Source of the DNA: Allolobophora icterica
Taxonomy: Eukaryota > Annelida > Clitellata > Crassiclitellata > Lumbricidae
Reading direction: 5' to 3'
DNA: 64,000 nt
NCBI GenBank assembly: GCA_963556255.1
Contig: OY744613.1
Coordinates: forward strand, 52,888,949 to 52,952,948
Shown here: piece after piece, positions 53,862 through 64,000 of the stretch
Numbering within the stretch: position 1 is the first letter of the stretch
How the letters are laid out: every line of letters starts with the position of its first letter
Notes under the pieces: model-generated
What the model was told of the DNA's origin: nothing
The model's database searches: none
Seen by the model: the letters and a program-made list of their open reading frames with translations, nothing else
Translations under genes and position numbers: made by a program

Positions 53862-54098
53862 AATTCAACATAAAAAAATAATGTAAGTGGCTCAGACGTC
53901 AAGAAATATTTATTACAACTAGTCTAATAGAAAATACCTAACAGATTATTCAGCAGTAGCTATTATCCTTGTTGTATCCCAAGTAGCACTAGTATGTAGG
54001 TTGACAGTCAAAGTATTTTTGTGACTGTACTCAAGATCTTATTAAATATTAGTCACTTGGATGAGTTTTCAAATATTGTAACCTTCATAATAGACATT

Positions 54099-56755
54099 TT
54101 AACCCATTTGCCGCCAACGTCGCACCCGTTGCTTGGAGCGACGATCTCGCCGGACCAAGGATCCCAATGACCGGTTGGCCTGGATTACCCAGCTTCGTGC
54201 CCTTCATCGTCTCTACCATCGCAAGGAGGCTGCTCACTGGGAAAAGCTGGTCTCACGCAATCTCAAAAACCCAAGACGCCTTTGGTCTTCCATCTCGGGT
54301 CTGCTGGGCCGGCCTTCTCGCCCTTCAGAAATTCCTCCCTTCTCCGCAAATGAATTCTTGACTATGCTCACGGAAAAGACTGATCGACTTAGAGCCTCCA
54401 CATCGGATGCTCCTCCACCGACCTTTACCACAACGTTTTCTGTTTTTGACGATTTCCGTCCCATACTGTACTCGGACCTTCGTACAGTTCTTTCATCAGT
54501 TAATTTAAATTCTTGTGAATTAGATCCTCTTCCCCCTTTCATTCTTAGTGACATTTTAGACGATTTTGCCCCATTTCTGCTTTATCTGTTTAATAGGTCC
54601 CTCTCTGAAGGTTGTGTCCCCGCCTCGCAAAAGAGGGCCATTGTTTTTCCCTCACTCAAGAAGCCCAATCTTGACACAAACCTCCCCCAAAACTACCGTC
54701 CAATCTCTAATCTATCATTTCTCTCCAAAACCCTTGAACGCCTTGTCTCTCTTCAACTTCTTCCCTATCTGGAACAATCTGGACTTCTACCTCCCTTTCA
54801 ATCAGGTTTTAGGGCTCACCACTCCACTGAAACAGCCCTCCTGTCTTTGCTTTCTGAAATTTATTCAGCTGTTGATAGGTCCGAACTCACTCTTCTGGCG
54901 CTATATGATGTCTCCTCAGCCTTTGACATGGTTGACCACACCATTCTTCTACAGCGCCTTGAGACCTCTTGCGGTCTGAAGGGCCCCCCTCTCCAGTGGT
55001 TCCGGTCATACCTGTCTGATCGCACTCAGATGGTTATCTCTGGTGAATCTAGAACTCTGTGGGTCCCTATCAAACTGGGTGTTCCGCAGGGCTCTGTTCT
55101 AGGCCCTCTCCTCTTTATTTTGTACACGGCCGGTATCCCATCTCTGCTCCCCATCCATGGGGCTTCAGGCCATCTCTTTGCTGACGATGTCCAGGCTTAT
55201 GTCCATGGGCCTCCTTCCTCTCAGCTTCTTCTTGCTCAGCGCATCGAAGCTCTTTCTCATGATCTTCATACCTGGATGTCTTGCAATCGCCTCTCCCTTA
55301 ATTCTTCCAAAACCCTATATATCTGGTTTGGCACTCCTCAGCAACTTCTAAAACTCGACTTTGCTGTGCTGTCTCAAAGGTTTCCGCTTTTAACCTTCTC
55401 GTCTAGCGTTCGTGATCTAGGAGTGACCCTTGACAATTCTCTCACCTTTACTGAACACATTTCCAAACTCACTCGCACTTCCTATTTTCACCTAAGGCGC
55501 CTTAGAGCTATCCGTCGCTCTCTCTCATCTCCAATTTTCACTTCAATTGTCCATGCATTTGTCTGCTCTAGACTTGACTATTGCAATTCCCTCCTCATTG
55601 GTCTTCCTAAAGTCCGTCTTGCTCCTCTTCAGTCCGTTCTCAATGCTGCTGCTAGATTAATTGCCCGTCTTCCTCGATTCTCTCATATCACCACCTTTAT
55701 GACAGAAGAACTCCACTGGCTCCCGCTTTCTGCCCGCATCCAATTTAAGGTCCTCATCCTTGTGTGTAAGGCTCAACTTGGTTTCGCTCCAAAATATTTA
55801 TGTGACTTAATTCATCGCCCTCACTCTGCTGCTTCTCTTCGTCCTCTTCGTTCATCTGACCGCTTGGACCTCCTCGTTCCCCGTGTCAGGACTTCTCTGG
55901 CTCAATCTAGGTCTTTTGCCTCCATTGGCCCTGCTCTTTGGAATGAGCTTCCTCCGTACGTTCGTTCTTCTATTCTCTCAGGTAACGTCTCTTCCTCTTT
56001 TAAGTTTCTTAAAACTTGCTTTTTCTCTCGGGGTCTCTCGTACTGGGAGCGCTTCTGAATGGCCCTCCCGCTAGAAGCGCTTTATAAATATCCAAATACA
56101 ATACAATACAATACAGCGTATACTTACCTCTAGAGAAATTTGAGAGCGTATACTCATGGCTGTAGACGAGGGTATACGCGGGTATACAGCGTATACTTAC
56201 CTCTGGGAACGAAAATTTTTCAAAAAGAGAGGTTTTTAGGGCGAATGACTAAAAAAAAAAAAAAAAAGGTCATCAACTTTTTCAGAGACAAAATCGTAAA
56301 AAGTCTTAAAATTTTCTGAGAATTGGTGAAAAGTCAGAAATTTTTCCTAAAAAAATGTCTTCAATTTTTTTTTACGCCGCTGGTCACCGGTAGCGTATAC
56401 TCACCTCAAATTTTACCACTACAGCCCTGTACTACACGTGTATCGCATGCACGCCAAGTGCCTTGCTGAATACCATGGAAACAAGTGACATTGAACTTAT
56501 TCAGTTTACAGCAAGCTCAAACATTTTTATTGAAATGACCGCGAACACAATCGATAACTAATAGAACATTATTATAATAAACAAATACATCATTCCCGCC
56601 GAAGTTGCGAAAACGCAACGTCCTATAACTAGGACACTACATATAATTCCAATAAAAATGCACTGTCAGAAGTTTATTGGCATCATATTGATGACCCAGT
56701 ATCAGTTACAGCTTAATCCGGTGGCTATTTCTAATAGCGGCGGTAAATGGGTTAA
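54099..56755. mobile_element. TTAA element enclosing an L2/CR1 retroelement (Y' copy)
   Basis: Mirror of 44,405-47,061, with the same TTAA sites and CCCATTTGCCGCC / GGCGGTAAATGGG ends. Confidence 0.7.
54133..56058 (+). CDS. L2/CR1-type non-LTR reverse transcriptase (Y' copy)
   Basis: Protein identical to that of 45,102-47,027, with the same motifs: YDVSSAFDMVDH, FADD and LHWLPLSARIQFKVLILV. In-frame codons upstream (QRRTRC) show the frame is open to the insertion junction near 54,113, so the start at 54,133 is only where an alternative TTG happens to lie. The endonuclease domain is missing. Confidence 0.88.
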   Translation: MERRSRRTKDPNDRLAWITQLRALHRLYHRKEAAHWEKLVSRNLKNPRRLWSSISGLLGRPSRPSEIPPFSANEFLTMLTEKTDRLRASTSDAPPPTFTTTFSVFDDFRPILYSDLRTVLSSVNLNSCELDPLPPFILSDILDDFAPFLLYLFNRSLSEGCVPASQKRAIVFPSLKKPNLDTNLPQNYRPISNLSFLSKTLERLVSLQLLPYLEQSGLLPPFQSGFRAHHSTETALLSLLSEIYSAVDRSELTLLALYDVSSAFDMVDHTILLQRLETSCGLKGPPLQWFRSYLSDRTQMVISGESRTLWVPIKLGVPQGSVLGPLLFILYTAGIPSLLPIHGASGHLFADDVQAYVHGPPSSQLLLAQRIEALSHDLHTWMSCNRLSLNSSKTLYIWFGTPQQLLKLDFAVLSQRFPLLTFSSSVRDLGVTLDNSLTFTEHISKLTRTSYFHLRRLRAIRRSLSSPIFTSIVHAFVCSRLDYCNSLLIGLPKVRLAPLQSVLNAAARLIARLPRFSHITTFMTEELHWLPLSARIQFKVLILVCKAQLGFAPKYLCDLIHRPHSAASLRPLRSSDRLDLLVPRVRTSLAQSRSFASIGPALWNELPPYVRSSILSGNVSSSFKFLKTCFFSRGLSYWERF

Positions 56756-58129
56756 CTGCGCATTCTGACTCAAATTTCACCAAATGAATAAAATGTATAA
56801 CGTCAGATGTCCTGTACCGGCATAAAAAATCATTGCAAATACCCTTCCTAGACAGAAAGCTCAATGTAAGATGAAAGGAACCTGAGGTTCATCAGCTTGT
56901 CCTGTTGGCAGTCAACTAGCTTAGGTCAAGGTTACCTGGGACACGTTTCACCGTGTACCCTCAAGCCATTGGTTTTTAAATTTTACCATCAATATGATAA
57001 TTTCGGGCTAGCACCGTTATGATTCAAGATGGAATGGTAATCCTGGGTTTTAGCGTCGGAAATTATTTTCATTGAAACGTTCTAATACAATATACAATAA
57101 ATAATCGTCGTTCATCCAACTTCTAGTTCGAGTTTTACTATAAAATGTTTTCATCGGTCATACACGGGAATAATATCGGCACTAAAACGAGAGATTTTCA
57201 TCGCAATTCCAACTACTAGTTTGACTTTAACTATGTAATATTTTAATCGATCATCCGGCTTCTAGTTTCATTGATATTTTCATCAATCTTCCAACTTCTT
57301 GTTTGAGTTTAACTGTGAAACGTTTTCATCGCTCATGCAATGTAAATAATTTCCGACGCTAAAACCCAGGATTAGGCCTACCATGGAATTATCAAATACT
57401 AAAGTCTCTCCTATTTTTATCGTTCCGTTCGTATTGTTTAGTCGACCAATGCTATACGGTACATCTTGCAACAAACCTGACGCAAAGTTTATAACAATGA
57501 CATTGAACATGGGCAGCCATGTGTTTCATATTTAATATTGGGAAATAGAATCGACGAGGCAGATCAGACGAATTAACAGTGGAAATGTCCTGAACTTATA
57601 GCCTTATGTAGGCCTAGCTCTTTCCAAATTTGGAGTCTACGGAAACGATTTTCAATATGCCTAATCAAATGCACTCCCAGTAAAATCCTGGCGAAGGAGA
57701 ATAGTTTCTAAATGGTTGCTGAATGTGTGTGTAGAGTCCCTGGATAAATAACGCAGAAGTGTGTCATTGTAATAGGGCCTACACGGAGTCGGTCGCTAAG
57801 GAGTTAGCGACTGACTTGATCAGTTAGCAACTGACATAATTTGCATCCTTACCGACTGATCAAGTCGCTTAGACTTGCTATCGACCTCTCAGGTAATCAG
57901 GTATGTGTTTTGGACATGGGCCTACACGTGCGTACCTGATTACCTAAGAGCATACTTTATTTTAGCGCATACTGTACTGACTGTGCGCATTGGCCGTACC
58001 ATCATTTTCGTGGGCTTCAGATGGGACCCACCTGGACTATACAGGTATACGGGTCCAATATGAGTCATAAATGGACTGCGCTCCACGTGGGCATGCTGAC
58101 AGCGGATAGAGCGATGAATGTTTTTTCTG
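56756..58129. repeat. Duplicated flank (Y' copy)
   Basis: Mirror of 43,031-44,404 and paralogue of 3,421-4,690. Minisatellite-like units at 57,100-57,300. No gene. Confidence 0.5.
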
Positions 58130-58322
58130 AAAAAAAGCAGGGACGTATCTAGCGTTGGGCTTGGGGGGGCTTAAGCCCCCCAAACGAAGTTGAAGCCCCC
58201 CCAAACAAGTCAAGCCGTTGTATGCCTACGGCTAAAATTCGTATGAACACTGTATAAATGTTGCCATGTTCAAGGCTTAAGCCCCCCAAACGAAAAATCC
58301 TAGTTACGTGCCTGAAAAAAAG
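58130..58322. mobile_element. hAT-like MITE (Y' copy)
   Basis: Mirror of 42,838-43,030, with AAAAAAAG target duplications. Confidence 0.8.
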
Positions 58323-58389
58323 GTTCCGGAACGCAAGAATAGGTGCCGGAACGGAATAATTATGGGCGGGCGGAAAAAAAGCACTTATG

Positions 58390-58766
58390 TTAACCCTCAG
58401 GCTACCAAAGTTTTTTTGCGATATCGGCTACCAAGAGGGGTTGGTTTAACTTGGTTACCTCCCCCCCCCCGGAATTTCGTGTTTGGTTTCAAGTATCATA
58501 TCATGTAATAGAGCATTTGATTCAGCATTCATTTCTGACAAGAATGGTATATTTAGTTGTAAAATATATGAATGCATCTCGAAATTATATATTTTTTAAC
58601 AAAGGCACCGGTCCATTTCACGATATCTGATAATTATCCAGAAACAATTTGTACTTTTTGGATAAAAAAAGAAATGATGTGGGTTTTGAAAATGAACTAG
58701 GCCTATGTATCCAAGAATATTCTAAATATAATTAGGCTTACTTTTCAACAATACAAACTATTCTAA
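58390..58766 (-). mobile_element. piggyBac-like element A, truncated (Y' copy)
   Basis: Mirror of 42,394-42,770, beginning TTAA then CCCTCAGGCTACCAAAG. Same deletion junction. Confidence 0.75.
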
Positions 58767-58854
58767 AGGAATAAAGCATAGCCTACCACTAACTACATGT
58801 AAGTCCAAGGTTGCATTGCAGCGCTTGCTTACCCTATATCTAAAACAGTGTAAT

Positions 58855-59179
58855 GTTTTATTGTATTGTATTGTATTGTATTGTATTGTATTGTATTGTA
58901 TTGTATTGTATTGTATCTTACATTTATAAAGCGCCTCTCACAGAGTTGCTCCTAGTTCGAAAGACCCAGTGAATAGAAAGTGGTTTTTAAGAAGCAGAAC
59001 GAGGCAGTTGCGCCACCAGCTAACAAAGAGGCACTTGTCATTAGAAGGAGTTGATTCCAAATGGTGGCGCTGCTGAGCACAGGTTGAGTGGCACCATAGC
59101 AAGTAGCCCTACTGTGTGATGACGCATGATGATGATGAAAGAGCCGGACCAATGCAATAAAAGGCTCGAGTTTGGCCAT
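58855..59179 (-). mobile_element. L2/CR1-like 3' fragment (Y' copy)
   Basis: Mirror of 41,981-42,305, with the (TTGTA)n tail at 58,860-58,919. Confidence 0.7.
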
Positions 59180-59183
59180 AGTG

Positions 59184-59986
59184 GTTCGAATTAGGGATCA
59201 GCCGGGTAGACATTTTCCACCGAGTACCAAATCCGAGTATTTGGATGTACTATTTGCCGGATCCGGGTACGAACCGAGTACCATTTGTTCCAGATGCGAA
59301 GCTTCACAATTTCATGACCTCATCCCTTCTGGGTCTCCTGTTGCGTCCAAATGATCTCCACATGACGTCATAACACAGAACATACCCAACTTACATCATG
59401 GGTAAATTCAGCACCTGGTATGAATCAGGACTTAGTCAAGTAGCCCAGTTACTTAGGGTGCTGATTGAATTCGTCAAGTTGCTAAGTTTGTACTGTATTA
59501 ACTGTTAACTGTGGTGTTGACTATGAATCATATGGTTCAATTTGGGTTTTAAAAAATACAACTGTCACTTTATGAATATTTTGTACAATCAATGTGGACC
59601 AATAAAGTGTTATGTTATGTTATGTTATGTTATGTTATGTTATGTCATGTAATGAAAAATTATCGAAATAAATTTCTGTACTTATAATAACTGACTGATA
59701 CATTTTTGATTTTTTGAAATAAATATTCAAATGAAATGGGCTTAACTTCCGTTGTGGGCTTCCGGTGTTGGTGTTTTTTTTGTACTTTTCTTCTTCAAGA
59801 TGAATATGCTAGATGAAGCTCAAACCTCATATTATGAGCCTACAAATTCCGACATGCAAGGCAGACAAGCAACTATTTGCGTGTACAGTATTTTCCGAGG
59901 CGAATACTTCCGAATAGTGCCAAAAAACGAGATATTCGGCCGAGGCAAATGTCCGAGGCGATTTCCGGCTGACCCCTAGTTCGAAT
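59184..59986. mobile_element. hAT-type element (Y' copy)
   Basis: Mirror of 41,174-41,976. GTTCGAAT target duplications flank TAGGGATCAGCCGG ends. Confidence 0.85.
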
Positions 59987-60959
59987 ACTATTTGAATGTA
60001 AAAAATAGTAATCTCAGGAATGTGACTTTTAATAATGCTCATGCGCGTAAAATCTAGATGATGCGGGTTCGTTAAAACCTATTCGCTAGATGACAGGATG
60101 CACTCTCGAAAGCTTCCGTTTCATTTTCATTTTATTGAACATTTTAAATCATTCGCCATTTTGTGCTGATGACAGCATAGATCAGATTATTGGAATATTC
60201 CACTTTACTGCCAAACATGGTTAGATTCTGTACATTGTGCATATAATTTAGTGGACGAACACATTTAATTACCGACAGCAGATAGTTGCTAAAAATAATG
60301 GTTGAGCTTAATGTGTTATTCTCCCACAGACGATGTCTGCGGTCCGACGAACCTTAGACCACTGGATGTCGCTAGACATAGTTCCTTGTAATGTGGAGTT
60401 CGCATATTCCCAAATCCCAACACGTACAGCAGTTCATAAATACTTAGGGATTAGGGTTAGGGTCAGTGTAGCCAATCGACTTATATTAGGCTATGCATTT
60501 TGTGCAATTAAAAGCTATAGGCCCTACCTGCGAGTGGAAGCTGGATATTTTCATTGCAGAAATTTAATTCGGGTGAGAGACGACTAAAAAGTGACGATCA
60601 TGTACAATCGGGGTGCCTGAATTTTAAAATCCAGCTTCCACTCGCAGGTATAGCTTTTTTAGTCGCACACATACATCGTCAGCCATAACCGACCCTCGCG
60701 ACGTAATTTTGCTCAAGCCAGCCGTTAACCAGAACAATTATTGCGGCTAGGGGTTTAATGAGGTGGCTGTGGTAACCACTGTAGCTCGCCTCCCCAGCCT
60801 TGTGGGAATATACCAACAAAAACGTTAGCGACAGGCTGGAATGCATGTTACACTGGACCAAGCGCAGCGGCTTACTCAGGACTGCCATCCAACCTAGGTC
60901 TGGTGTTCTTGACCGAGGCCGCAGATACTGGCCTGTTTTGAACTATCAGTCATGAACCA
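59987..60959. repeat. Spacer with foldback element (Y' copy)
   Basis: Mirror of 40,201-41,173. Foldback arms at about 60,510-60,543 and 60,630-60,656. Confidence 0.55.
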
Positions 60960-61400
60960 TGCCACGTCCTCCAGGGTATCTTACCTCCCACACAAAAAAA
61001 AATATTACTGGCGATCTAGAACTTAGAATTTCACCCTCCCACGCACCTTCCATAAGTCTCTCTCAATTTATCTCGATGCTGGTGACACAATTTGCAACCA
61101 TCCTTTCCACCAACCAGCAATGCGACTCCTCTTTGGTACTCATCCGCTCCCGAGTGTATTTATAATTCATTTTACATCACTGGTGAAGTCTCCATCATTC
61201 TTCCATCTGACCTCTCTGAACTCCAGGATCTGCATTCTTGCCTTTCTCATTTCACTTTCTACTATTGCTGACTTCCCAGCTCTTTGCATTGTTCGAATAT
61301 TCCAAGCTGCTATCCTTAGATGATATTGTTTTGGACCAGAGTTTTGCCGGTTGACGAGAGAAATGACCTTGCAACCTCTCCTGACAAACGATACACACAT
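60960..61400 (-). pseudogene. RTE/CFDP2-like endonuclease remnant (Y' copy)
   Basis: Mirror of 39,760-40,200. The minus strand encodes LRIAAWNIRTMQRAGKSA. Confidence 0.65.
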
Positions 61401-61441
61401 TAGCTTTTGGCGTTTCATCGTGCTTGGGATAGATAGGGTGC

Positions 61442-64000
61442 GGTTTCGCCATAGATATAATAAACCTGGATGGTGTATGCAAGCCAGCTCCCAGGCTAAA
61501 TCTGAACTTTTCATGAGTCAGTACCTATCTATGGTGTGTGACGTCATGGGTTGAAGAAAGCTTGATAAGGTTATCGTGTGCGATGGAGTTTTAACGTTGT
61601 TTATCTAAATTGAGCCGATTAGTTTAAGTAAATTTTATCGAAAAATGACTAAATCATGTGCTGCTTACGGATGCACAGCAAAGCATGTTACTGGAGGATT
61701 ACGCACGTTTCACAGGTTAGTAAAGACTAATATTGCTAAACATATACTGCGCCAGATCTCACCCGACCAGTTCATTGAAAATGTGAGCAGAATCCAGTGC
61801 GATCGCTATAGAAAACGTGTTCATTTAGTACAACCTTTTACATTTAGTCAACTTTAGCAGAATCGAGGCAATGCGATCGCTATAGAAATCGTGTTCATTT
61901 ACATTTAGTCGATTTCTTAATACGGCCCATCCAAATTTGGACAACCTAACATGTGATGATATAACTTGAATAATCACATGTAATATAGTCTATAGACACC
62001 CAGAATAGACCAGTTTGAGCTGTGAAATTGTTGTTATACATGTGGACTGTGTAATATGTTTAATTAGCATTGTATGGGCAGGTCTACTGTCCAGTGAATG
62101 CTGTATCGTTTGTTTTTGTGCTACCATATTTGGTTGGTGAATAAAAGATTGATATATTTAGTTGCATTTAGCTGATTCGTCTTGGCTACCTCCCTCCTTT
62201 TCCAACATGTGAGGAACTCTGCAAAAAGCTGATAACATTCTTTAAAACCTTAGTCACCTCCTCCATGACCTTCTACCTCCCGTTCTAAAGACCAGGTGTG
62301 ATTTGCGCCCGCGTTTTCATAATCTGGTTCTCTCTAGATTTGACTCTCTTACCCGACGAGGTTTCCTGGGTAGGATGCTGTACAGTTAGGCTCTGTTGCT
62401 ATTATTTCATTTTTGATCTAACTAACGTTATTACTTCATTGTTCTATTTTCTTTCCTCTCTGTGTAATATTGTCTATAAAGCGCTGTGCGTTTGATAGCA
62501 TTCATTAAAGAATGTACTTACTGACTTACTTACATGTTCTCAGGCTTTAAGAAAGGCTATTATAATGGCATATTATAGTGCACAAGTTTTGGAAATCATG
62601 TGAGTTTACTGAGCACTGTTTTTACCATGGAGATATATGGTCAAACAATTGGTTAGGCCAGATTCCATTCACCTCATGCCACCATTAGGGCCTTCTAAAT
62701 CAATGTTTTCCATGCAAGCATCACAAGCGCAAAAACATTTACCATTTCTTGTGTTTTGTTAGATTTCCAAAAAATGCTGGTCTTCTTGAAAAATGGATTA
62801 TAGCAACTAAGCGAAAGAATTTCAAACCAACTTCAGGGAGTTACATCTGTTCGGATCATTTTGTCGAGGAGGCATTTGATAAAAGCAAAAATTCTGGATT
62901 TTGCTCTAGACGGTATTTAAAAGCAGATGCTGTCCCTAGTGTCTTTGCATTTCCAGATCACTTGGCTCCAAAGAAAGTGAAAACTCGCAAACCTCCGCTG
63001 AATCGAAATTTTCCACAGTCCACAGATGATGTTGAAATTACAAAGACCTCTGATCAGATCAATGTGAACAGCAGAGGTACTGTAAGATCACTGAAATACA
63101 AACAAGCTCCTACAATTCGATATGTTGGTGACTGTGCTGACAAAGAGACTGACAGTTTGACAGAAATTAGAAAAAAGTTGCGGTTTGTTTTACATGCTTA
63201 CCAGTTGCAGCGAAAGCGTGTGAAGGGGCTCATGCAACAATGTCGACGTATGAAAAAGCGTTATATTTCCCTTAAGAACGTTTTGGAAGAGCTTCAAGAT
63301 AAAAAATTAATAAACGAGCAAGCATCAACAAATCTGGAAAACATTGGTGCAGAAGTTAAAGATCTAATTCAGCGGCAAATGAAAGGCAAGAACAAAGTCA
63401 AGTACCCACCATCGTTGCGTACATTTGCCCTCACTTTGCATTTCTATTCAGCAAAGGCTTACGAGTATGTCAGAAAAACGTTCAACACTTGTCTTCCTCA
63501 CCCAAACACTCTGAGACGGTGGTACAGCAGTGTAAATGGACAACCTGGATTCACAGATGAGGCGTTGAAAATGCTCGCTTCAAAATGCCAACAACAGGAA
63601 AATCGTGAAGTTATCTGTGCACTCATGATGGACGAAATGTCTATACGGAAACAGGTTGAATGGGATGGCAACAGATCCTATGGGTTTGTAAATTACGGTA
63701 CTGGTTTTGATGATGACGGTGTTGGAGTTGCGAAGGAAGCGTTTGTTCTGATGCTGGTGGCTGTCAATGGACACTGGAAGTTACCAGTAGGGTATTTTTT
63801 AACCGATGGCCTGGACGCAAAGGAGAAAGCGAACATCATTACAGAGTGTTTGGTCAAAATTTATACAACAGGAGTTAGAGTGGTTTCCCTAACATTTGAT
63901 GGAGCCTCATCAAATCTGGCAATGTTGAAAATTTTGGGGGCAGACCTGTCAAATGTCCATAATTTGAAAACTTGGTTCCCTCATCCAAGCAATGATCAAC
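61442..64000 (+). mobile_element. P-like transposon, second copy (cut by window end)
   Basis: Begins with target octamer GGTTTCGC (61,442-61,449) and the TIR CATAGATATAATAAACC at 61,450. It is the mirror of the 39,710 end of the first copy. Its other end lies outside the window. Confidence 0.9.
61645..64000 (+). CDS. THAP P-element-type transposase, second copy (3'-partial)
   Basis: Exon 1 is 61,645-61,715, the intron 61,716-62,762, and exon 2 runs from 62,763 to the window edge, in the middle of the RNase H-like core just after LTFDGASSN. Over the visible part it matches the complete copy at 35,739-39,515, including THAP ligands C5, C10, C53 and H56, AVPSVF and the first two acidic positions. 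The two transposase genes are in inverted orientation and transcribed away from the X' spacer. Confidence 0.88.

Larger units (their letters stand above)
53238..64000 (-). repeat. Block Y' (inverted arm of the large duplication)
   Basis: Reverse complement of 37,160-47,922 over its full visible length and continuing past the window. All elements of Y recur: the TTAA element with the L2/CR1 insert, the MITEs, the truncated piggyBac copy, the hAT element, the foldback, the endonuclease remnant and the start of the P-like transposon. Confidence 0.95.

Overview
This is eukaryotic genomic DNA, AT-rich, with intron-containing genes, C2H2 zinc-finger (ZNF) arrays and dense DNA transposons and non-LTR retroelements. 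The mix (piggyBac, P-element and hAT DNA transposons, L2/CR1-like and RTE-like non-LTR elements, a tRNA-derived SINE, short TTAGGG-type runs, and the recurrent AGGCCTA-type word in spacers) suggests a marine deuterostome invertebrate such as an echinoderm. That assignment is inference only. No prokaryotic signal, rRNA or CRISPR was seen.

The backbone is a cluster of duplicated units. Each unit pairs a C2H2 gene, 'ZNF-A' (fingers plus a conserved C-terminal tail ending in an atypical finger), with a convergent degenerate C2H2 locus, 'ZNF-B'. ZNF-A copies lie at 3-713 (+, cut by the window edge), 17,014-18,231 (+), 26,197-27,339 (+), 31,254-32,807 (-) and 50,584-51,726 (-, inverted copy of the third). 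ZNF-B remnants lie at about 2,600-3,420, 9,834-10,140, 29,640-29,865, 47,290-48,290 and 53,238-53,861. The flanks are duplicated too, so most 'intergenic' DNA has a paralogue elsewhere in the window. Those paralogues serve as empty sites that date and delimit insertions.

Region by region. 0-3.4 kb: ZNF-A1, a SINE and ZNF-B1. 4.7-8.7 kb: two tandem piggyBac-like elements, one holding a second piggyBac-like element that itself holds a hAT-like MITE. 8.7-15.8 kb: duplicated flank with an inverted piggyBac copy, a hAT element with perfect 8-bp target duplication and retroelement remnants. 15.8-18.5 kb: ZNF-A2. 18.5-23.7 kb: a foldback pseudogene invaded by a MITE and an L2/CR1 fragment, then a 1.7-kb 36-bp minisatellite. 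24.7-29.9 kb: block X with ZNF-A3 and a TTAA element filled with a (TACA)n/(TGTA)n foldback microsatellite. 31-34 kb: ZNF-A4. 34.2-39.7 kb: an apparently complete P-element-superfamily transposon with a two-exon, 909-residue THAP transposase, matching TIRs and an 8-bp target duplication. 39.7-47.9 kb: degraded elements, an L2/CR1 reverse transcriptase and a ZNF-B pseudogene.

The largest structure is a pair of interlocked inverted duplications. Block Y (at most 37,160 to 47,922) recurs inverted at 53,238-64,000 and runs off the window. Every matched position fits x+y=101,160, with no length difference detected, even in a 17-nt homopolymer and a pentanucleotide array. The roughly 5.3-kb spacer is mostly an inverted copy (48,054-53,238) of block X (24,685-29,865), which differs by a net 4 bp in the microsatellite and at least one substitution. 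This is either a very young complex rearrangement or a haplotype/assembly fold-back. Only reads spanning the junctions can tell. The window therefore shows a ZNF gene family expanding by block duplication and inversion inside a very active transposon landscape; any regulatory link between the two is inference.
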